From an uncultured Bacteroidales bacterium (GTDB lineage Bacteria; Bacteroidota; Bacteroidia; Bacteroidales; Paludibacteraceae), in contig CALATT010000075.1 of NCBI GenBank assembly GCA_937891905.1, forward strand, positions 1 through 28,169: a DNA stretch of 28,169 bases, in the 5' to 3' direction. Both the position numbers and the translations under genes were made by a program. Position 1 is the first letter of the stretch. Every line of letters starts with the position of its first letter. Under the pieces are notes generated by a model that saw only the letters and a list, made by a program, of their open reading frames with translations, searched no databases and was not told the DNA's origin. Of the stretch, positions 14,039 to 21,609 are shown piece by piece.

Positions 14039-14917
14039 ATGAATAAGTTTGAACAACTCTTCGCTCAGTATCCATGTCCATGGACGGATGAGCAAGTACA
14101 AGCGCAAGTGAATGCTATCTTAGAAAATCATTTTGCTGAGAATAACACAGTGGAAGTCTGGAAACAATGCCTTCACCAAATAGACCTTACGACACTTAAT
14201 GGCGAGGACACGACTGCCAAAGTGGCGGGTATGGCAAAGAAAGTGAATGAGTTTCCTGCTCAATTCCCTACTATACCTAATGTTGCGGCGATGTGTGTTT
14301 ATCCCGCATTGGTAGAGACAGCCAAATCGGTGTTAACAGAACCGATTGGAATCGCGTCTGTTGCAGCTGGTTTTCCCGCCAGTCAGACATTTATAGAGGT
14401 TAAAGTGGCGGAGAGCGCAATGGCAGTCAAAGCAGGTGCCACGGAGGTGGATATCGTGATTTCCATAGGCAAATTCCTTGAAAGTAATTACCAAGAGGTA
14501 TATGATGAGATTTCTGAGATCAAAGCTGCCATTGGTGATGCGCATCTTAAGGTTATTTTAGAGACAGGCGCTTTGCTGACTGCAGAGAATATATGGAAGG
14601 CTTCTATCTTGTCTATGGCGGCTGGCGCTGATTTTATCAAGACTTCTACAGGTAAGATTGCTGTCAATGCTACGCCATTCGCTACTTTCGTGATGTGTAA
14701 TGCTATTAAAGCATGGAAAGAGGCTACAGGTGTTAAGGTTTGCTATAAACCTGCTGGTGGTGTAGCCACTACAGACGAGGCGGTACAGCACTACACATTG
14801 GTAAAGCAGATATTGGGTAATGAATGGCTCAACAACCAATCCTTCCGCTTTGGTGCCAGTCGTTTAGCCAATAATCTGCTCAGTTCTATTTTAGGCGAGG
14901 AGATAAAATATTTCTAA
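14039..14917 (+). CDS. deoC: Deoxyribose-phosphate aldolase
   Basis: DeoC splits 2-deoxyribose-5-phosphate into acetaldehyde and glyceraldehyde-3-phosphate, the last step of deoxynucleoside catabolism. The 292-aa protein has the class I aldolase barrel with the Schiff-base lysine in ADFIKTSTGK (Lys 201), the second active lysine in YKPAGGVAT (Lys 237), and the aspartate in EVDIVISIG (Asp 138). It is longer than the Escherichia coli enzyme because of an N-terminal extension of about 40 residues, as in other Bacteroidota members. It lies 21 bp after psd and 15 bp before psuK, so it groups functionally with pseudouridine salvage. Confidence 0.95.
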   Translation: MNKFEQLFAQYPCPWTDEQVQAQVNAILENHFAENNTVEVWKQCLHQIDLTTLNGEDTTAKVAGMAKKVNEFPAQFPTIPNVAAMCVYPALVETAKSVLTEPIGIASVAAGFPASQTFIEVKVAESAMAVKAGATEVDIVISIGKFLESNYQEVYDEISEIKAAIGDAHLKVILETGALLTAENIWKASILSMAAGADFIKTSTGKIAVNATPFATFVMCNAIKAWKEATGVKVCYKPAGGVATTDEAVQHYTLVKQILGNEWLNNQSFRFGASRLANNLLSSILGEEIKYF

Positions 14918-14932
14918 GATAGAAATACATTG

Positions 14933-15829
14933 ATGAATACACTTATTAGCATTATTGGGGGTGCAAATGTGGATTTATCTGCCACGCTACATGACACTTT
15001 TATTGCTGCGGACTCCAATCCTGGGCACATAGAAGTGGGGTATGGCGGTGTGGCGCGTAATATAGCTCATAATCTCTCTTTATTAGGTACGCGCGTACAA
15101 TTGCTTACGATTTTTGGGGGAGATTTGTTTGGTGGGTTATTATATGATTATTGTCGCCAAGAGGGTATAGATGTACATTTATCTGAGCGTGCGTCATCTC
15201 TCCGTTCGGGTTTATATGTATGTATTAACAACCATGGTGGTGAGATGATTGCTGGCGTAGCAGACACAGATTGTATGCGCATGATTAGTCCCGAATGGTT
15301 AGCACAGCGAATAGGTGAGATTAATCTATCCGAATATATCATTGCGGATAGTAATATAGGCGAAGACGCTATTCGTTACCTGATGGAACAAAGCACTGCC
15401 CCACTCTTTATGGATGGAGTGAGTAGTACGAAGGCTCATCGTATAGTGAATGCGTTGCGTAAGAGCAAACTACCCTTTTTGCATACGCTGAAGTTAAATC
15501 TGAAAGAAGCATTGGCTGTTACGGGATGCAACACTTACGCAGAAGCAGCACAGGCATTACTCAATATGGGTGTGGCGCATGTGTATATCACATTGAGTGG
15601 GAAAGGAGTGTATTGCCGTAATGCGGCAGAAGAATGGTTGTTTCCTGCATTGCCTGGTGAGATTATCAACACCACGGGCGCAGGCGATGCATTCTTGGCG
15701 GGCGTGGTATATGCGCACGCCAAGGGTATTACCTTCCCGCAGACAGCACAATATGGACTGATGGCTGCGAGAGCCACCTTATTGAGTCCTAAGGCTGTAA
15801 ATCCAGATATTGCAAATATATTACTATGA
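14933..15829 (+). CDS. psuK: Pseudouridine kinase (PfkB family)
   Basis: A 298-aa PfkB-family sugar kinase. Motifs seen: GGANVDLSA at about 9-17, the GYGGVARNIAHNLSLLG sugar-binding region (37-52), and the catalytic NTTGAGDAF (Asp 252). The PfkB fold alone does not give the substrate; the 4-bp overlap with psuG makes pseudouridine the best choice, phosphorylated to pseudouridine 5'-phosphate. I start at the ATG at 14933; an in-frame TTG three bases earlier is less likely. No nucleoside transporter is linked. Confidence 0.9.
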   Translation: MNTLISIIGGANVDLSATLHDTFIAADSNPGHIEVGYGGVARNIAHNLSLLGTRVQLLTIFGGDLFGGLLYDYCRQEGIDVHLSERASSLRSGLYVCINNHGGEMIAGVADTDCMRMISPEWLAQRIGEINLSEYIIADSNIGEDAIRYLMEQSTAPLFMDGVSSTKAHRIVNALRKSKLPFLHTLKLNLKEALAVTGCNTYAEAAQALLNMGVAHVYITLSGKGVYCRNAAEEWLFPALPGEIINTTGAGDAFLAGVVYAHAKGITFPQTAQYGLMAARATLLSPKAVNPDIANILL

Positions 15830-16755
15830 ATTCGATAAACGATTATCTATCCATATCCCCTGAGGTTCAAGAGGCGCTTGATAAGGGTATGCCTATCGTG
15901 GCGTTAGAGTCCACGATTATCAGTCATGGTATGCCATACCCACAAAATGTAGAAACGGCTCTCAAAGTGGAGCAAACCATTCGTGAAAATGGGGCCATTC
16001 CTGCTACGATTGCCGTTATTGGAGGAAAGCTGAAAGCGGGTTGTAGCAAAGAAGAGATTGAATACCTTGGTAAACAAGGTAGTGCCATCACCAAAGCGTC
16101 ACGACGAGACTTGCCTGTTTTATTAGCGCGCGGCGCGGACGGAGCTACGACTGTGACGACGACGATGATGATTGCCTCTATGGCGGGTATTTCTATCTTT
16201 GCGACAGGCGGTATCGGAGGTGTACATCGCGGAGCAACAGAGAGTTTTGATATATCGGCTGACTTGGAGGAGTTGGCGCAAACGAATGTGATGGTTATCT
16301 GCGCGGGTGCGAAGTCCATACTGGATTTGGGGCTCACCTTAGAGTATTTAGAGACCAAAGGTGTACCTGTTATTGGGTATCAAACAGAAGAGTTGCCTGC
16401 TTTTTACACGCGTCATAGTGGGTTTGGTGTGGATTATAGGGTAGATAGTCCTCATGAATTAGCTGCTATTTATAAAGCCAAGCGTGTATGCGGATGGAAA
16501 GGTGGTGTATTGGTGACTAATCCTATTCCAGAGCAATACTCGATGCCAGCAGATACGATTAATGCAGCGATTGATAGAGCGCTACAAGAGGCGGATGAAC
16601 AAGGGATTAGAGGTAAGCAGTGTACACCTTTCTTATTAGCGCGCGTGAAAGAACTGACAGGAGGTGATAGTTTGGATGCGAATATACAATTAGTACTTAA
16701 TAATGCGCGCTTAGCGGCACAAACAGCGAAAGCACTAACCGATTACGAAATTTGA
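15826..16755 (+). CDS. psuG: Pseudouridine-5'-phosphate glycosidase
   Basis: PsuG cleaves the C-C glycosidic bond of pseudouridine 5'-phosphate to uracil and ribose 5-phosphate. The 309-aa protein shows the family's ALESTIISHGMPYPQN (about 26-41) with Glu 28, KLKAGCSKEEIEYL (68-81), TKASRRDLP with Lys 90, the TTTMMIA and FATGGIGGVHRGA segments, and AGAKSILDLG with the Schiff-base lysine candidate Lys 163. Its ATG overlaps the psuK stop codon (ATGA), so the two are translationally coupled. With deoC it forms a salvage group releasing free base and sugar phosphates. Confidence 0.96.
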   Translation: MNSINDYLSISPEVQEALDKGMPIVALESTIISHGMPYPQNVETALKVEQTIRENGAIPATIAVIGGKLKAGCSKEEIEYLGKQGSAITKASRRDLPVLLARGADGATTVTTTMMIASMAGISIFATGGIGGVHRGATESFDISADLEELAQTNVMVICAGAKSILDLGLTLEYLETKGVPVIGYQTEELPAFYTRHSGFGVDYRVDSPHELAAIYKAKRVCGWKGGVLVTNPIPEQYSMPADTINAAIDRALQEADEQGIRGKQCTPFLLARVKELTGGDSLDANIQLVLNNARLAAQTAKALTDYEI

Positions 16756-16757
16756 AT

Positions 16758-17525
16758 ATGAAGAAGTTTTTGATTATACTATGTATTGTATGTAGTGGGA
16801 TGGTATCGGTGTATGGCGACGACACCAAAAAGCCGGATATGCAGATAGCCGATAATACATTCTTTGACCCCACACGCAAGGAGAAAATAGAAGAGCCCTA
16901 TGTGTTCAGTGTGGATTATCGTATTGAGGTGGGGTATGCGCAGCACCAACAACGCACACAGCAACTCACTTTCCCTGATCTATACCTCCATGGTACGCGT
17001 GTGGGTGCTACTTTTGATTTTCATTTACCGCTACATTTTGACATGCAAGCAGGTGTGTTCTACACACTATTATTGGGTATTAATGACCAACATTGGCGCT
17101 CTACGGATATCAGTTCCACGCAAACAGAATATATCCACCACCGCATACTGGCGCATAATGTAACTATTCCTGTGCGCGTGTATTACACGATACCTGTATG
17201 GAAGAAACTAAATTTATTTTTCTATACCGGACCACAATTGCATATTGGTTTGGCTCAAAATGATTATCTACAAACACACTTGAGTGCGAGTGCGCAACAA
17301 TGGTTGGAGACTGTGGGTGTTCCCACTACTCCTTATGACCGCATGGAAAACGAACTCGTACGCGCGAATATACAATATGGAGTAGGTGGTGGTTTGGAAT
17401 GGGATCGCTATAGATTGCAAAGTGGGTACGATTTTGGACTCAATAACCTTGTCAAGAAACCTGCCATCGATGGACAATACATGTCTGAGTGGGGATGGTA
17501 TGTGGCGTTTAGTTATCGACTATAA
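16758..17525 (+). CDS. Small outer-membrane beta-barrel protein (PorT-like)
   Basis: A 255-aa secreted protein with a clear signal peptide (residues 1-20, ending near VYG). The mature part has alternating strands rich in aromatic residues (GATFDFHLPLHFDMQAG, IPVRVYYTIPVW, LNLFFYTGPQLHIGL, YGVGGGLEWDRYRLQSGYDF) and ends in WYVAFSYRL, typical of small Bacteroidota barrels of the 'outer membrane beta-barrel' class. I cannot assign a substrate or role. It starts two bases after the psuG stop codon, so it is probably on the same transcript. I start at the ATG at 16758; a TTG two codons upstream overlaps psuG and is less likely. Confidence 0.82.
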   Translation: MKKFLIILCIVCSGMVSVYGDDTKKPDMQIADNTFFDPTRKEKIEEPYVFSVDYRIEVGYAQHQQRTQQLTFPDLYLHGTRVGATFDFHLPLHFDMQAGVFYTLLLGINDQHWRSTDISSTQTEYIHHRILAHNVTIPVRVYYTIPVWKKLNLFFYTGPQLHIGLAQNDYLQTHLSASAQQWLETVGVPTTPYDRMENELVRANIQYGVGGGLEWDRYRLQSGYDFGLNNLVKKPAIDGQYMSEWGWYVAFSYRL

Positions 17526-17558
17526 TAACAAATAATCACTCTCCTAATTCAAGCAGTT

Positions 17559-18743
17559 ATGAAAAAGTTAGTATTCTTCCTTTCGTTCTTTTGCTTCCTT
17601 TCTGCACAAGCAACTATCTACGAGACAAATTCCCTGAGTTCCACTTCTGTCACAGCCTACGAATTCGAAGATGAAGATGTCATTGTTGATGATATCAGTA
17701 TTCCTAACGGCGAATTAGTGGAGATGACCGATTCCATTATCGTTAGAACCGATGTGAAAGACAATGTACTTATCTCATTCGCAGGCACATCCGAGTTTTT
17801 TGAGTTTGCTCGCGTGAAGTACAAGGACAAAGAATACTTGATTAACCCTACCGAATTGACATTCAGCGAAGCGAATAATCCAGAGAATGCTATCGACTAT
17901 CTGCGTGATTTCAAGTTAAGTTTCATTGAGCGGCTATACAATGGATATATCCCATTCACGCTCATCTTCATTCTATTATTAGCGAGTGTTATCTGCACAT
18001 GGTTAGCCAATAAGATGCGCTTCTTTGTGGGTGACATTCTCCTTTTGGTCGTTCCTATCTTGACTGCTTTGGTTATCATCATTGAGGTAGTAGGTATCTT
18101 CGCAGTGGGCGAAAATATGTTCTGGTTCCTCAATAACTCTCGTTACGGCATATGGGTTTCTCTATTCCGCTTATTCCCATTCTTATTCTGCGCATACTTG
18201 CAGTTCCGTGGTATGAAATTCTTCTTGCTCACGATAGAGAACCGTTATTATTGGAAAGACCGCTCAAGCAAAGATGTGGATATGGATAGTTCTTGCGAGA
18301 TTTCTATCAAACCATTGATTTGGACTTTTATCATCGGATTCATCTGCACGGTGATTGCTATCATAGTGACTGCTTCGGTTTGCAACTCCGATTTTGTTAT
18401 CTTGCTCGTGCTGCTCTTATGCCTCGCTGCAATGGGTTGGGTATTCTACCGCGTTTCGCTTAGTTACCAAGAGCAATTAGGTAAATTCATTGGAATCCTC
18501 TTCACTATTTATGCTATCATCTGGTCCTTTGGTGCTATCATAGCTGCTATCATCTATATATGGGGTATATTCAAAGTGATTATCCCACTTATCATCGCAG
18601 GCGCTATCATCGGTGTCCTCTTCGCTGTGGGTTCTGCGCCTATGGCAGCTGTGGGAGGTGTAGGAGGATTACTCTTCCGCGATAAACATGGTGGAGAACA
18701 TGTTACTCGCGCAGACGCAGAGAGATATAACGAGACTTTTTAA
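17559..18743 (+). CDS. Signal-bearing polytopic membrane protein, function unknown
   Basis: I do not recognise this 394-aa protein. It has a signal peptide (residues 1-19, ending SAQA), an acidic extracytoplasmic domain at about 20-128 (clusters such as EFEDEDVIVDD), then about seven or eight hydrophobic segments: roughly 131-150, 157-183, 195-215, 252-274, 278-297, 310-334 and 337-358. A small glycine-rich stretch (about 357-372) precedes a hydrophilic tail. A loop at 226-247 is charged. It lies 33 bp after the barrel gene and just before the TPP riboswitch. Its 3' end may contain the promoter for the thiamine-regulated receptor, since none is visible in the 23-bp spacer. Confidence 0.75.
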   Translation: MKKLVFFLSFFCFLSAQATIYETNSLSSTSVTAYEFEDEDVIVDDISIPNGELVEMTDSIIVRTDVKDNVLISFAGTSEFFEFARVKYKDKEYLINPTELTFSEANNPENAIDYLRDFKLSFIERLYNGYIPFTLIFILLLASVICTWLANKMRFFVGDILLLVVPILTALVIIIEVVGIFAVGENMFWFLNNSRYGIWVSLFRLFPFLFCAYLQFRGMKFFLLTIENRYYWKDRSSKDVDMDSSCEISIKPLIWTFIIGFICTVIAIIVTASVCNSDFVILLVLLLCLAAMGWVFYRVSLSYQEQLGKFIGILFTIYAIIWSFGAIIAAIIYIWGIFKVIIPLIIAGAIIGVLFAVGSAPMAAVGGVGGLLFRDKHGGEHVTRADAERYNETF

Positions 18744-18766
18744 GAGTCTAAAGACATAACACTGGG

Positions 18767-18843
18767 TTTCATTCGGGGTGCCTAATCGGCTGAGATACAC
18801 ACCCGTTGAACCTGGGCAGGTAATGCTGCTAAGGAAAATGAAA
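18767..18843 (+). promoter_or_regulatory. TPP riboswitch (THI element)
   Basis: The thi-box aptamer is clear: CGGGGTGCC (18774-18782), GGCTGAGATACACACCC (18788-18804), GAACCTG (18808-18814), a P5 stem GCAG/CTGC (18816-18819 with 18826-18829) with a TAAT-containing loop, CCT/AGG for P4, and AAGGAAA at the end. P1 is formed by 18767-18773 with 18837-18843. The likely start codon of the TonB receptor gene (18838-18840) lies inside P1 and pairs with CAT at 18770-18772. Ligand binding should therefore hide the start codon directly; no terminator or separate expression platform is seen. Confidence 0.96.
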
Positions 18844-21138
18844 ACAAACATTTCTATGCGCATGCATGGTACAAGGTACTATGCTGCTTGTGGAGCACTA
18901 TTAGGTTGCTCCCTTCTATCGAGCGTTTATCTTCACGCTCAAGTAACTAACAACACAGACACACTCACTGTAGTGGCACAATTGGCAGAAATAGAGATTA
19001 CTGCCAAGCGCGTACAGCAAGAGACACTCTCGCAGACGAGTGTCACGCAGGAGGAACTCAATCAGTCTAACACGGGACAGAACTTACCTTATCTGCTATC
19101 CCAAACCCCAGGACTACAGGTGACATCAGACGATGGATTAGGTATTGGATATACCTATTTCCGTCTGCGTGGCACCGATCACACGCGTATCAACATGACG
19201 GTGAATGATGTGCCCTTGAATGACTCGGAGAGTCAAACGGTATTCTGGGTGAACATGACCGATATGGCCAGTTCAATGCACCAGATAGATGTACAGCGAG
19301 GTGTAGGAACGAGTACGAATGGCGGTGCTTCTTTTGGCGGTTCGCTCAATATGAGAACAACGGATGGCAGTAAGGGCAGAACAGAGGCAGATAGGAGCCA
19401 TGTGGAATTGGCTTTCAATGGTGGTATGTATAACACTTTCCGCGAGATGATCAATACCCATATCGTTTTGCCCGACCATCGCTGGAAGGCGAATGCTCGT
19501 TTCTCCAAAGTGAACTCCGATGGATTTCTATACCGCACTGGTAGCGACCTATATAGTTATTATGGCGATATGGGATGGTATGGAGATAAGACTCAAGTGA
19601 TTGCGCGACTCTTTGGTGGCAGCGAGAAGACAGGTATGGGTTGGGACGGTGTAGATTACAACACTGCCTATGGTTTGAATGGAGCAGATAGGCGCTATAA
19701 CCCCGCTGGCGAATATACCATGACGGATAGTCAGGGGAATGATTCTACTGCTTATTATCCCAATCAAACCGATAACTACGCACAGCAACACGCACAATTA
19801 TCCATCCATCATTCCTTTAATCCCCAATGGTCCTTATCCACCACTCTACACTATACCCATGGTGCAGGATATTATGAGCAATACAAGAAAAAATCATATT
19901 CGTATTGGGGATTAGATGCTTCGGGTAAATCCTATGGTATGTATCAAAAACACCTAAATAATCATTTCTTCGGCGCTGTGGTATCGGCTAAGTATCTATC
20001 CGAAGCAGTGGATGCACAGATAGGTTGCGCCGCCAACGACTATATAGGTGCTCACTGGGGTATATTGGATTACTTGGCTACACCCACGCATGAACCATTA
20101 CCTATCCACTATGAGTATTATCGCAATGATGCCAATAAGATAGATGCGAATATATACGCCAAGGCCAACTGGCGTATTATCCACAAAGCCCAAGAGCAAT
20201 TATCGCTCTATGCCGATATGCAATACCGCTATGTGCGCTACCATCGTACGGGACTCAATGACGAGAATATGGAGAATCTGCCTCTTACAGTGAACTATCA
20301 TTTTTTCAATCCAAAGGCAGGTATTACTTACCACAATAGAGGTCATTTGCTCTCTGCCTCTTTTGCTATAGCCAATAGAGAACCCAGCCGTAATAATTAC
20401 AAAGAGAACACCCGCTTTGATAGCCAGACACAGACATGGACAGGGCTGCCAAAAGCAGAGCGATTATATGACTATGAATTGGGATACCAATACCAACATT
20501 CGCGCTTCCATATAGGCGCCAATTGCTATTTCATGGACTACGACAACCAATTAGTACTCACTGGCGAGTACAACGATGTAGGTGCGATGAAAACAACCAA
20601 TGTGAAGGATTCCTATCGCATGGGTGTGGAACTGAGCGCAGGGGTGCGTATTACCGATTGGATGCGATGGGAAGGAAATATTGTGGCGAGCCGTAATAAG
20701 ATACAAAACTACCACCAGATATTGGATTTATACGATAATCAATCCGATTGGAATTGGATAGGAACAGATAGTGTGACCGGGGATGTGACGATTGCTTTTT
20801 CTCCTACTATCACAGCGATGTCACTCTTCACCTTTGACTACGCGGGATTCATCGCCACAATACAAACGAATGTGGTGAGCAAGCAATACTTAGATAATAC
20901 AATGGATGAGAATGCTATGCTCCGCGCCTACTCCACCACTAATCTACACCTCGAATACACCCTTCCGATAGGGAAACCAGAAATCAAATTGCTATGCCAG
21001 ATAAACAATCTCTTTGATGCTAAATATGCGAATAATGGTGGTGCAGACGCCAGTCGCTTTGCAGATGGCAGCCGTTGCACTTGGTACTTTGCCCAAGCAG
21101 GCATCAACGCTCACGCAGGTTTCGTCGTGCGATGGTAG
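18838..21138 (+). CDS. TonB-dependent receptor, predicted thiamine uptake
   Basis: A 766-aa outer-membrane receptor. A signal peptide (about 1-34, ending LHAQ) leads to a plug domain at about 45-175 (EIEITAKRV, LPYLLSQTPGLQV, YFRLRGTDHTRINMTVNDVP, QIDVQRGVGTSTNGGASFGG) and a long barrel with many aromatic strands, ending in VVRW. No CarboxypepD_reg domain precedes the plug. The TPP riboswitch directly upstream suggests the substrate is thiamine or a derivative. The ATG at 18838 is preferred; ATGs at 18856 and 18862 would also leave a signal peptide. No inner-membrane thiamine transporter (PnuT) or thiamine kinase follows; the next gene is convergent and overlaps by 35 bp. Confidence 0.93.
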   Translation: MKTNISMRMHGTRYYAACGALLGCSLLSSVYLHAQVTNNTDTLTVVAQLAEIEITAKRVQQETLSQTSVTQEELNQSNTGQNLPYLLSQTPGLQVTSDDGLGIGYTYFRLRGTDHTRINMTVNDVPLNDSESQTVFWVNMTDMASSMHQIDVQRGVGTSTNGGASFGGSLNMRTTDGSKGRTEADRSHVELAFNGGMYNTFREMINTHIVLPDHRWKANARFSKVNSDGFLYRTGSDLYSYYGDMGWYGDKTQVIARLFGGSEKTGMGWDGVDYNTAYGLNGADRRYNPAGEYTMTDSQGNDSTAYYPNQTDNYAQQHAQLSIHHSFNPQWSLSTTLHYTHGAGYYEQYKKKSYSYWGLDASGKSYGMYQKHLNNHFFGAVVSAKYLSEAVDAQIGCAANDYIGAHWGILDYLATPTHEPLPIHYEYYRNDANKIDANIYAKANWRIIHKAQEQLSLYADMQYRYVRYHRTGLNDENMENLPLTVNYHFFNPKAGITYHNRGHLLSASFAIANREPSRNNYKENTRFDSQTQTWTGLPKAERLYDYELGYQYQHSRFHIGANCYFMDYDNQLVLTGEYNDVGAMKTTNVKDSYRMGVELSAGVRITDWMRWEGNIVASRNKIQNYHQILDLYDNQSDWNWIGTDSVTGDVTIAFSPTITAMSLFTFDYAGFIATIQTNVVSKQYLDNTMDENAMLRAYSTTNLHLEYTLPIGKPEIKLLCQINNLFDAKYANNGGADASRFADGSRCTWYFAQAGINAHAGFVVRW

Positions 21139-21607
21139 AGAATAGACACGCCAGCAAGACTGCGCCTGTGGGTATCCACCCATGGGCGAGGTCTGCCGCG
21201 AAGAAACGCAACCACGGAATAGCATCCAGCCAGCCCAACCATATGGCGATAGATGCATAGATAGCCACTACAGCACCACCCAACAAAGTGGCGCACAATA
21301 AGCGAAAAGAAAAATAGTGCTTATACACCAAATATATCCAAACAGGGATACACAAAAACACTATTGTAGGCAGCCAATACGAAGCAACACCTATCAACAC
21401 TCCCACTTGGAAGCATTCCTCTACCCCTGAAGAATAACGCTTGATGCGCGCTATGATGCACCATACTAACACGCCCACGATGGCAGGGATGAACTGTAGC
21501 CAAGAAGAAGCAAAATATATCTTATACAATACACATACACCTATTGCCAATAGCCAAAAGACTACGGGCAATAGGTGGTATAGTATATTACGCGTTCTAA
21601 GATACAT
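21104..21607 (-). CDS. Small integral membrane protein, function unknown
   Basis: A 167-aa protein with about five hydrophobic segments (roughly 10-30, 35-53, 66-93, 103-124, 144-160) and a basic C-terminus (ARRNLRER). I do not recognise the family. Its ATG is two bases after the stop codon of the M3 peptidase gene, which argues for co-transcription and for the gene being real. Its last 35 bp overlap the end of the convergent TonB receptor gene, so the C-terminal tail is encoded opposite the receptor's last barrel strand. Confidence 0.75.
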   Translation of the reverse strand: MYLRTRNILYHLLPVVFWLLAIGVCVLYKIYFASSWLQFIPAIVGVLVWCIIARIKRYSSGVEECFQVGVLIGVASYWLPTIVFLCIPVWIYLVYKHYFSFRLLCATLLGGAVVAIYASIAIWLGWLDAIPWLRFFAADLAHGWIPTGAVLLACLFSTIARRNLRER

Positions 21608-21609
21608 GT

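Noticed and set aside
15924..16358. 144-aa minus-strand open frame opposite psuG
   Set aside because: Antisense shadow of a well-conserved enzyme gene, with no promoter or family signature.
18778..18837. N-terminal extension of the TonB receptor frame through the riboswitch
   Set aside because: These 20 codons translate the TPP aptamer itself and would precede the signal peptide.
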